Below, piece by piece: positions 1 through 6,070 of a stretch of DNA of 9,635 nt. The notes under the pieces are model-generated. The model saw nothing but the letters and a program-made list of their open reading frames with translations, was not told the DNA's origin and ran no database searches. Source of the stretch: Bacillota bacterium (GTDB lineage Bacteria; Bacillota; Clostridia; Tissierellales; Sedimentibacteraceae); contig JARBUP010000092.1 in NCBI GenBank assembly GCA_029239575.1, forward strand, positions 1-9,635, in the 5' to 3' direction. Both the position numbers and the translations under genes were made by a program. Numbering within the stretch: position 1 is the stretch's first letter; each line of letters starts with the position of its first letter.

Positions 1-503
1 GTATATACAAAATCCACTTCATCAAATACACCTGCTCTTGCCATAAATTGTTTTGCACCAGCACCTTCTTCAGCAGGGCATCCGAAATAAATTACAGTTC
101 CTTCTTTTTTGTTTTCTTCTAAATATTCCTTGACTGCAACAGCTGCGGCAAGAGATCCAACACCAAGAGCATTGTGTCCGCAGCCATGACCAGGAGCACC
201 TTCCACTATAGGTTTTTTAACAGTACATGAAGCTTCCTGGCTCAATATATCAAGAGCATCATATTCTCCTAAAAATCCAAATACAGGTTTGCCACTACCA
301 TATTTTGCAGTAAATGCTGTTGGCATGTCAGCTATGCCAGAATCTATGGTAAATCCTTCGTTTTTTAGAGTATCCTCCAACAGCTTTGAAGATTTAAATT
401 CTTCATATGGAAGTTCTGCATAACTCCAAATTTTACTGCTTATATCTTTAAATAAATCCTGTTTATTTTCAATTACTTTATTAATAAATTCCAAATCTTT
501 CAT
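1..503 (-). CDS. AbgB-like M20 family amidohydrolase, N-terminal part (cut by window edge)
   Basis: The first 167 residues are visible; the rest lies beyond the left edge. Relatives are roughly 430-480 residues long, so about a third is seen. The pattern matches the AbgB branch of M20 zinc amidohydrolases: GEYDAL at 79-84, PGHGCGHN at 104-111 with metal-ligand histidines, and GCPAEEGAGAK at 141-151 with the paired glutamates that include the catalytic base. AbgB is known as a subunit of p-aminobenzoyl-glutamate hydrolase; other members cleave N-acyl or amide bonds of amino acids. No signal peptide is seen, so it should act in the cytoplasm. An AAGGGG ribosome binding site about 7 nt before ATG at 503 sets the start and overlaps the stop codon of the upstream ABC ATPase, 12 nt away. 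It is the last visible gene of the T-box-led importer operon. The family is firm; the substrate is unknown. Confidence 0.88.
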   Translation of the reverse strand, partial: MKDLEFINKVIENKQDLFKDISSKIWSYAELPYEEFKSSKLLEDTLKNEGFTIDSGIADMPTAFTAKYGSGKPVFGFLGEYDALDILSQEASCTVKKPIVEGAPGHGCGHNALGVGSLAAAVAVKEYLEENKKEGTVIYFGCPAEEGAGAKQFMARAGVFDEVDFVY

Positions 504-515
504 GCATTTTCCCCT

Positions 516-1256
516 TTATAGTACTTTGCTTAAAAATTCTATAGTCCTCGGATTTTGAGCGCTATTAAAAATATAATCCGGAGTCCCTTGTTCCTGAATA
601 ATTCCACCGTCCATAAACAACACTCGGTCGCTTACTTCTTTGGCAAATCCCATTTCATGCGTCACTATAACAATTGTCATACCAGATAAAGCAAGGTCTT
701 TTATAACTTCTAATACCTCCTTAACCATTTCAGGGTCAAGTGCGCTTGTAGGCTCATCAAACAATATAACTTTAGGTTCCATTGCCAATGCCCTTACAAT
801 TGCAAGCCTCTGTTTCTGACCGCCTGATAATTTATTTGGATATACGTCTCTTTTATCCTCTAATCCTACACGGGACAACAGCGACAATGCTTGCTTTTCC
901 GCCTCTTCCTTTGGAACCTTTTTTTCAAGGATTGGAGTTAATGTTATATTTTCCATTACTGTTAAATGCGGAAAAACATTGAAATGCTGAAATACCATGC
1001 CAATTTTTTGACGGTGCTTATCAATATTTACATTTTTGTCAGCTATATTTACACCTTCAAAAATTACTTTCCCATTTGTAGGTTTTTCCAAAAGATTTAA
1101 ACACCTTAGAAATGTGCTTTTGCCGCTTCCCGATGGTCCTATTATAGAAACAACTTCTCTTTCGTTAATATGTTCAGAAATATTTTTTAGAACTTCTAAT
1201 TTTCCAAATGATTTACATAAATTTTCAACTTGAATCAATACCTCATTACTCTTCAT
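516..1256 (-). CDS. Polar amino-acid ABC transporter, ATP-binding protein
   Basis: This is the cytoplasmic ATPase (246 aa) that powers the importer formed with the two genes upstream. Motifs are complete: Walker A GPSGSGKST at 40-48, Q-loop Gln90, signature LSGGQ at 143-147, Walker B VILFDEPT at 163-170, D-loop SALD at 171-174 and switch His200 in VTHEM. Length and sequence fit the GlnQ/HisP group of polar amino-acid ATPases. The reading frame is open to an ATG at 1274, but an AGGAGG at about 1264-1269 lies 7 nt upstream of the ATG at 1256, so the shorter start is chosen. The start overlaps the end of the permease gene by 11 nt, which suggests translational coupling. Substrate cannot be read from this subunit. 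Confidence 0.95.
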   Translation of the reverse strand: MKSNEVLIQVENLCKSFGKLEVLKNISEHINEREVVSIIGPSGSGKSTFLRCLNLLEKPTNGKVIFEGVNIADKNVNIDKHRQKIGMVFQHFNVFPHLTVMENITLTPILEKKVPKEEAEKQALSLLSRVGLEDKRDVYPNKLSGGQKQRLAIVRALAMEPKVILFDEPTSALDPEMVKEVLEVIKDLALSGMTIVIVTHEMGFAKEVSDRVLFMDGGIIQEQGTPDYIFNSAQNPRTIEFLSKVL

Positions 1257-1908
1257 TATTAAGCCTCCTCTCAAATATGCTTAAGGCCTTGCTTAAAATA
1301 CTTGTTACAACAAGATAAATTATACCAACTATTACAAGTGAAGGTATAGCAAGAAATGTTGCGGACTGTACAGTTTTATACGATGTCATCAGCTCCTGAA
1401 CAAAGAATACAGATGCAAGGGATGTTTGTTTTACCATTGATATATATTCATTTCCAAGGGCAGGAAGTATGTTTTTTATTGCCTGAGGCAATATTATTTT
1501 TCTCATCATATTCCAATTTGAAAGACCCAAACTTTTTGCTGCCTCGCTTTGTCCTTTGTCAACTGCTTGTATACCTGCACGAATAACTTCAGCAACATAG
1601 GCGCTTGCATTTACAATCAACGCAACCACAATACATGCTGTATCGCTTAATTTAAATGGCACTATTTTAGGAAGCAAAAGCCAAAAGAAATAAAGCTGTA
1701 AAAGTATTGGAGTACCACGGAGCATTCCAATGTATAAAGAAGTAATAAGTTCTAATATTTTTATTTTTGATAATTTCATTATGGCAATAATAGTTCCTAG
1801 CACTGTCGCCACGAATACCGTTAATGCTGCAAGCCATAATGTACCTATTAAACCATCTACATACACATAGCCATACTTACTCCAAAGATTAATAATTGAT
1901 TGTAACAA
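1246..1908 (-). CDS. Polar amino-acid ABC transporter, permease (HisM/GlnP type)
   Basis: This inner-membrane permease of about 220 aa moves the amino acid across the membrane. It has about five hydrophobic segments and a full EAA loop, running from AEVIRAGIQAVDKGQSEAAKSLGL into ILPQAIKNILPALGNEYI, which docks on the ATPase. The N-terminal segment with LIGTLWLAALTVFVATVLGT is typical of the HEQRo subfamily. Start choice: a GTG at 1917 overlaps its own AGGAG (1917-1921), leaving no spacer. The in-frame TTG at 1908 lies 8 nt from that AGGAG and is preferred; it removes three residues. The gene follows the binding-protein gene by about 40 nt and overlaps the ATPase gene by 11 nt. One permease gene is present, so it probably works as a homodimer. 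Confidence 0.93.
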   Translation of the reverse strand: MLQSIINLWSKYGYVYVDGLIGTLWLAALTVFVATVLGTIIAIMKLSKIKILELITSLYIGMLRGTPILLQLYFFWLLLPKIVPFKLSDTACIVVALIVNASAYVAEVIRAGIQAVDKGQSEAAKSLGLSNWNMMRKIILPQAIKNILPALGNEYISMVKQTSLASVFFVQELMTSYKTVQSATFLAIPSLVIVGIIYLVVTSILSKALSIFERRLNNEE

Positions 1909-1948
1909 TTTAAACACTCCTATCTATCATTAAGTCACTTTGCACAAA

Positions 1949-2815
1949 TTATAATCCAAGACTTTTTGAATATTCTGTATATTCAGCATGCCATTTTTTA
2001 AACTGTCCATTACTTACAACTTCATCTATGATTTTATTAATTTCATCAGTTAATTCATCTTCACCCTTTTGTATTCCTATTCTTGTTCCTTGAGTGCTCT
2101 CATCCACTGTAAAATTAAAATCCTTAACAATCATCAAACCTGCATCAGGATTTGCGTCTATATAAAGTTGTGCCATATCTATTGAAACTGCACAAACATC
2201 TGCCTTGCTTTCCTGAACCATCAATAATCCATCCGTTGTTGCTGAAACTCTTTTAAACTCTTTATATGCAGGTACTTGTTCATTAACAAACAGTTCTTGC
2301 AATGAACCGCTTTGAGCAACTATTATTTTATCTTTAATATCAGCTGGACTTTTTATGTTTACTTCATCTGCTTTTCTGATTAAAAGTCCATATCCTATTC
2401 CTTCATCTGTAAAATTATATCCTTTTGACATATTCATAGCTTCAGCCCTTGCTGGTGTGTATGCTAATGCTGAAATAGCTAAATCATATTTACCCTCCGT
2501 TATACTGCTGAGTACTGCTGCAAATTCCAACGGAACTATGCGAAGCTCAACTCCAAGTTTTTCAGCTATATATTTAGCTAATTCTATATCGCTGCCCACA
2601 TATTGCTCTGTACCTTGTTTTGATGGGTCTATAAATTCATATGGTGCAAAATAAGGCTCTGTAGCAACTTCTATATAACCTCTTTCTTTAATTGCTTCAA
2701 GACGATTTGCTTCTTCACTAACTGTTTCTTTATTTGAAGCACATCCACTTAATACACCTAAAATTGCTGCTGATAACATTAAAACTGACACTAATTTGTA
2801 AATTTTCTTTGACAT
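1949..2815 (-). CDS. Amino-acid ABC transporter solute-binding lipoprotein (SBP family 3)
   Basis: This 288-residue protein captures the substrate outside the cell and delivers it to the permease. It starts with a lipoprotein signal: a K-K/K-rich start, a hydrophobic stretch at 8-22 and lipobox LSGC at 22-25, so Cys25 would be lipidated and anchored to the membrane. The rest follows family 3: LEAIKERGYIEVATEPYFAPYEF, then VGSDIELAKYIAEKLG, then DLAISALAYTPARAEAM, where the Arg is the usual contact for the substrate alpha-carboxylate. AGGAGG at 2821-2826 lies 5 nt before the ATG at 2815; a second ATG ending at 2820 is out of frame and too close. It is the first gene after the T-box leader. Substrate is unproven; the leader suggests threonine or histidine. 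Confidence 0.94.
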   Translation of the reverse strand: MSKKIYKLVSVLMLSAAILGVLSGCASNKETVSEEANRLEAIKERGYIEVATEPYFAPYEFIDPSKQGTEQYVGSDIELAKYIAEKLGVELRIVPLEFAAVLSSITEGKYDLAISALAYTPARAEAMNMSKGYNFTDEGIGYGLLIRKADEVNIKSPADIKDKIIVAQSGSLQELFVNEQVPAYKEFKRVSATTDGLLMVQESKADVCAVSIDMAQLYIDANPDAGLMIVKDFNFTVDESTQGTRIGIQKGEDELTDEINKIIDEVVSNGQFKKWHAEYTEYSKSLGL

Positions 2816-2866
2816 GACATCCTCCTATAATTTAATATTTTTTTAATATTGGCCATTATTAAAAAC

Positions 2867-2906
2867 AAAAAACTCCCGTCGTCTAGCTACGCTAGAGGAC
2901 GGGAGT
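2867..2906 (-). terminator. T-box intrinsic terminator of the importer leader
   Basis: ACTCCCGTC pairs with GACGGGAGT, continued inward by TCTAGC/GCTAGA after one C/C mismatch, with a GTA loop and a run of six T on the minus strand. It competes with the antiterminator, which takes the CGTCCTCT part of the 5' arm. Charged tRNA should leave it formed and shut off the ABC operon. Confidence 0.92.
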
Positions 2907-3103
2907 ATTAATCACGTGGTTCCACCTCTTTTTATTGATGTCTCACAACATCAAACTCATCAGGTACTATCATACCTTAGCACTGTAACGGGTGCAAGAA
3001 GCCGAATCTACTATTCCCTTTTGGTTTCGCAGTATTTGTTCAAAGATGTGTTCAATATATAATAAATATGCATTTTCACCAAACATGCACTCTCTACAAA
3101 ATA
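2867..3103 (-). promoter_or_regulatory. T-box leader of the amino-acid importer operon (specifier ACA/Thr or CAC/His)
   Basis: The minus strand carries all parts of a T-box riboswitch. The base of stem I pairs TATTTTGT (3096-3103) with ACAAATA (3033-3039). AGAGAG sits at 3090-3095, and a small hairpin TGCAT/ATGCA encloses GGTGAAA. Specifier region TTGAACACATC lies at 3055-3045. Stem III TTGATGT/ACATCAA follows. The T-box AGAGGTGGAACCACG (2913-2927) can form the canonical antiterminator: ACG with CGT and AGAGG with CCTCT of the terminator stem, leaving UGGAACC as the bulge. The specifier can be read ACA (Thr; 3049-3047) or CAC (His; 3050-3048). Aligning with the Cys leader in this window gives ACA. 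UGGA in the T-box predicts discriminator U73, which fits Thr of Firmicutes and not His (C73). The class is firm, the amino acid is not. Confidence 0.93.
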
Positions 3104-3150
3104 TACATATATTTACTCGTTCTTATCATCACATAATTTAATATTTAAAT

Positions 3151-3200
3151 TTTTATTAATAATAGCATAATATTTTTTATTAATAGTAGCACAGTATTTA
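3151..3200. repeat. Two tandem copies of a 24-bp-period direct repeat
   Basis: Copies at 3151-3176 and 3175-3200 match at 22 of 26 positions (common core TTTTATTAATA, then TAGCA, then TATTT). On the minus strand each copy holds a TGCTANTATTAATAAAA segment, so the extended -10 region is duplicated. It lies between the promoter -35 and the T-box. Confidence 0.7.
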
Positions 3201-3211
3201 CATTTTGTAAA
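3183..3211 (-). promoter_or_regulatory. Candidate sigma-A promoter of the importer operon
   Basis: TTTACA (3206-3211) is separated by exactly 17 nt from TACTAT (3183-3188), which is preceded by TG one base away (TGCTACTAT), an extended -10 form. It lies about 80 nt upstream of the T-box stem I and faces the operon. A second extended -10-like TGCTATTAT lies 24 nt downstream in the repeat copy, without a good -35. The region is very AT-rich, so matches are easy to find by chance. Confidence 0.55.
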
Positions 3212-3213
3212 TA
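3195..3213. repeat. Perfect 8-bp inverted repeat over the -35 element
   Basis: TATTTACA (3195-3202) and TGTAAATA (3206-3213) are perfect reverse complements around a TTT centre. The palindrome covers the candidate -35 box of the importer promoter, where a repressor dimer would block RNA polymerase. No known operator was recognised in it. It could be a chance palindrome in AT-rich DNA. Confidence 0.5.
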
Positions 3214-3311
3214 GTTTTTCAAGAAATATTTTTTTGTACGTCATGCATCATACTTTATAAAAAATCACTAAAGCTTAAAAATTATTTTATTTAAGATTAA
3301 TAATGACAAAC

Positions 3312-3352
3312 TATATTACATAATCATACATTCTGCTAATTTTGCTTGCTGT
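3312..3352 (-). pseudogene. Degenerate copy of the 3' end of cysE
   Basis: Bases 3312-3331 are identical over 20 nt to 5485-5504, the last codons and stop of cysE in this window. Similarity continues upstream on the minus strand in blocks ACAGC, AAAATT, AGC and ATGTATG, separated by indels of 3-4 nt, so the reading frame is lost. No other part of cysE is visible here. It lies just past the metal ATPase gene, so the ATPase is bracketed by direct copies of the cysE tail. A chance 20-nt match in a window this size is unlikely even at this AT content. Confidence 0.65.
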
Positions 3353-3395
3353 ACATACACAATATAACATCCCTTTGTTTTCTCTTCGAGTCTTT

Positions 3396-5264
3396 CTATT
3401 GGTCATTTGCAGTTAAAAGCAAAGCAGAATTAATAACAACTGCTACAGAACCAGCGTTATGAACCAATGCACCTAATACGGGATTTAAAACTCCAATAAC
3501 AGAAAGTATAACTGCAATGAAATTCAAGATCAAGGAAAAAATAATATTTACATTTATTTTCTTCATAACTTTCTTTGAAATTTTCATTAAATAAGGTATG
3601 CGTTGTATATCATCACTTACCAAAACAGCATCTGCAGCCTCAACTGCTATGTCACTTCCAATGCCACCCATTGCAACACCCGCATAGGCTGATTTCAGGG
3701 CCAGGGCATCATTTATTCCATCACCTATCATGCAAACATATTTTTTATTATTTTCAAATTCCTTAATAGCTTTCATTTTATCTTCCGGAAGAAGATTTGA
3801 TTTTACATTTGTTATGCCGACAATATCTGCAATATGTGTAGCCGATGATTTATTGTCACCCGTAAGAAGTATTGGTTCTATATTGAGTTCCTTTATCCTC
3901 GAAATCATCTTAGCAGCATCTACTCGAACTGTATCTGACAGAACAATAAATCCTGTAACTTTATCATTTATTCCAACAAAAACAGCAGTAGCTCCTTCAT
4001 TTAAATATATGTCTGAAGCTTTTTTAACTTTCTCTGGTACATTAATTCCAACACTATTTAACAAATCTTCCTTACCAACTATAACATCTAATTCATCTAC
4101 AAAAGCTCTTACCCCTCTTCCTGCAAGCAAAGTAAAATCCTTTGGTTCAGCTAAACTGACACCTTTTGATTTAATGAAACTTAAAATTGCTTTTCCAATA
4201 GGGTGTTCGGATCGCTGCTCTACGGTTGAAGCATAATACATTAATTTTTCTTCAGATATTTCATTGTCAAAACTTTGTACTGAAATAACTTTTAACTTTC
4301 CATTGGTAAGAGTACCTGTTTTGTCAAATGCTATATGCTGTATTTTAGATATTCTTTCAAGGGCATCGCCTGACCGTATTATTATACCAAATTTTGTAGC
4401 ATTCCCAATACCTGCCATAATCGCAGTAGGTGTCGCAAGTATAAATGCACAAGGACAAAAAACAACTAATACTGTAACAGCTCTAATAATTTCTCCTGTA
4501 ACAATACCTGTAATAATTGCAGTTATCATTGCTGCCCAGACCATCCATGTGGCCCATCTGTCAACTAAGCTTATAATAGGTGCTTTATTTGCATCAGCTT
4601 CTTCTACAAGTTTTATCATTCGTTGAAGGGAGCTATCTTTTCCTACTTTAGTGGCTTCCATTGTAAATGTTCCAAATTGATTTACTGTTCCACTTGAGAC
4701 AGAGTCACCTATATTTTTTTCTACTGGAAGAGATTCTCCTGTCATTATAGATTGGTCTATTGTTGTCTGCCCTGAAAGTATAACCCCATCAACAGAAATA
4801 GTTTCGCCTGCAAGAACAACCATTTTATCTCCAATAACTACTTCATTGGAAGGAATGACTATTTCAATACCATCTCTTATAACACGTGCTGTTTTTGGCG
4901 TTAGTTTTATAAGTTTCTCAATACCTTCGTGAGCTTTTCTTGCAGTCCCGTTTTCAAGTAGGGACCCTATTGCCATAATAAAGGCTACTTCACCAGCTGC
5001 AAAATATTCTTTAATAAATACTGCAGAAATTAATGCAATAGATACAAGAACATCAGCCTTTATGTCATGTTCAAACACCAACCCTTTAATAGCACCTATA
5101 ACTATAGGAATTCCACAAAGAATTATAGCTATCCATGATGTATCAAAAGCAATTATTGATTCAAACCATTTAAAAATGCTTATTAATAAAGCTATACCAG
5201 AAATAATTACAAAAATTAAATTACGTTTGTCTTCATCAGAAAACCATAGTTTTATTTGTACCAT
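3396..5264 (-). CDS. P1B-type heavy-metal-translocating ATPase without N-terminal HMA domain
   Basis: This 622-residue membrane pump uses ATP to move a transition metal, normally out of the cell. Motifs are complete: actuator TGES at 175-178, transmembrane CPC at 270-272 (in FCPCAFILATPTA), phosphorylation site D314-KTGT, the P1B-specific HP at 354-355, TGD at 468-470 and GDGIND at 514-519. The N-terminus goes straight into membrane helices with no CxxC metal-binding domain. The last helices carry Asn581 and the motif HNAGS at 602-606, whereas Zn/Cd pumps of the ZntA/CadA type have Lys and Asp at those places. It is therefore not an ordinary Zn/Cd pump; HN-type tails recall the manganese pump CtpC, which is an inference. 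GGGAG about 8 nt before ATG at 5264 supports the start. It sits alone between the cysE terminator and the second T-box. Confidence 0.92.
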   Translation of the reverse strand: MVQIKLWFSDEDKRNLIFVIISGIALLISIFKWFESIIAFDTSWIAIILCGIPIVIGAIKGLVFEHDIKADVLVSIALISAVFIKEYFAAGEVAFIMAIGSLLENGTARKAHEGIEKLIKLTPKTARVIRDGIEIVIPSNEVVIGDKMVVLAGETISVDGVILSGQTTIDQSIMTGESLPVEKNIGDSVSSGTVNQFGTFTMEATKVGKDSSLQRMIKLVEEADANKAPIISLVDRWATWMVWAAMITAIITGIVTGEIIRAVTVLVVFCPCAFILATPTAIMAGIGNATKFGIIIRSGDALERISKIQHIAFDKTGTLTNGKLKVISVQSFDNEISEEKLMYYASTVEQRSEHPIGKAILSFIKSKGVSLAEPKDFTLLAGRGVRAFVDELDVIVGKEDLLNSVGINVPEKVKKASDIYLNEGATAVFVGINDKVTGFIVLSDTVRVDAAKMISRIKELNIEPILLTGDNKSSATHIADIVGITNVKSNLLPEDKMKAIKEFENNKKYVCMIGDGINDALALKSAYAGVAMGGIGSDIAVEAADAVLVSDDIQRIPYLMKISKKVMKKINVNIIFSLILNFIAVILSVIGVLNPVLGALVHNAGSVAVVINSALLLTANDQ

Positions 5265-5445
5265 TATTTTTCTCCCATTTTATGTTGTAATGTTGGCTAT
5301 ACAATATAATATGTTAATATATTTTTATATATCCCTAATATTATTAATAGCTATCAAAAATAATTGTATAATTTAACAAAGATTCCTGTTATTACTTTCG
5401 CATAAAAAACTAATTTAATTTTCATAAAATTTAATTTCTTAACAT

Positions 5446-5476
5446 AAAAAAATCCCTAAAAATTTCTTAGGGATTT
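5446..5476 (-). terminator. Rho-independent terminator of cysK-cysE
   Basis: On the minus strand AATCCCTAA (5467-5475) pairs with TTAGGGATT (5451-5459) around a short AT-rich loop, followed by a run of seven T. It lies 8 nt past the cysE stop, so the metal ATPase gene downstream is probably transcribed separately. Confidence 0.9.
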
Positions 5477-5483
5477 CCTACTT

Positions 5484-6041
5484 TTATATTACATAATCAT
5501 ACATGCTAATAATTTTGCTGTTTTTCCTTACTTCCTCTGCTGGAATGCCAACCATTGTTGAATTAGGATTTGTATCGTGTAATACTACAGCATTAGCACC
5601 TACTTTTGTACCTGATGCAATATAAATATTGCCAAGTATTTTTGCAGATGAACCAATCGTTACATTATCTCCCACAGTAGGATGTCTCTTTCCTTTTTCA
5701 TTTCCTGTTCCACCAAGAGTAGCTCCATGAAACATGGTTACATTATTTCCTACTACAGCAGTTTCACCTATTACTACTCCCATGCCATGGTCTATGAACA
5801 AGCCCTTGCCAATTGTAGCACCAGGATGAATTTCAATGCCGGTTTTATGCCTTGCTATGTTGGAAATCAACCTTGCCAAGAAAAACCTTTGTTTTTTATA
5901 TAATTTATTTGCAATTCTATATGCAATCAAAGCTTTCATATGTGGATATAAAAGCAAAACTTCTATTCTATTTCTTGCTGCTGGGTCCCTATCAAAAATT
6001 GAATCAATATCTTCTATAATGGATTTAATGAATTTTATCAT
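5484..6041 (-). CDS. cysE: Serine O-acetyltransferase
   Basis: This cytoplasmic enzyme makes O-acetylserine from serine and acetyl-CoA, the first step of cysteine synthesis. The 185 residues fit the short bacterial form. The helical N-terminal part (1-65) includes DRDPAARNRIEVLLLYPHMKAL. A left-handed beta-helix follows: GIEIHPGATIGKG, DHGMGVVIGETA with Asp84-His85, TLGGTGNEKGKRHP with His120, then GAGAKILG-like turns at 129-151. Asp84/His85 and His120 correspond to the catalytic residues of the family. The C-terminus is short; in E. coli the tail binds CysK. AAAGGA lies 8-9 nt before ATG at 6041. It follows cysK by 29 nt, so both are one operon under the Cys T-box. Confidence 0.96.
   Translation of the reverse strand: MIKFIKSIIEDIDSIFDRDPAARNRIEVLLLYPHMKALIAYRIANKLYKKQRFFLARLISNIARHKTGIEIHPGATIGKGLFIDHGMGVVIGETAVVGNNVTMFHGATLGGTGNEKGKRHPTVGDNVTIGSSAKILGNIYIASGTKVGANAVVLHDTNPNSTMVGIPAEEVRKNSKIISMYDYVI
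5485..5504. repeat. Right copy of the 20-bp direct repeat bracketing the metal ATPase gene
   Basis: The 20 bases TATATTACATAATCATACAT recur exactly at 3312-3331 in the same orientation, 2173 bp away. This copy is the end of the intact cysE; the other is part of a decayed cysE-tail copy. The interval between them holds the cysE terminator and the complete metal ATPase gene. Confidence 0.8.
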
Positions 6042-6070
6042 ATTAGTAGTCCTTTCTTTTATAAGATATA

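Noticed and set aside
2867..2906. Terminator hairpin considered as a stand-alone terminator of the metal ATPase gene
   Set aside because: It follows a promoter and a full T-box and shares its 5' arm with the antiterminator, so it belongs to the riboswitch.
3241..3300. Weak hairpins past the metal ATPase stop codon (CTTAAA/TTTAAG; CTTTA/TAAAG)
   Set aside because: The stems are 5-6 bp, A/T only, and not followed by a clean T-run, so they are not called terminators.
3730..4236. Plus-strand open frame of 168 codons inside the metal ATPase gene
   Set aside because: It lies opposite a complete, well-conserved gene, has no ribosome binding site and no recognisable domain. Other plus-strand frames in the window were dropped for the same reason.
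5265..5445. Possible promoter and AT-rich palindrome upstream of the metal ATPase gene (TTGATA with GATATA at 18 nt; ATATATAAAAATATAT)
   Set aside because: The boxes match poorly and the palindrome is made only of A and T in a region that is nearly all A/T. A promoter must exist here because a terminator precedes the gene, but it cannot be placed with confidence.
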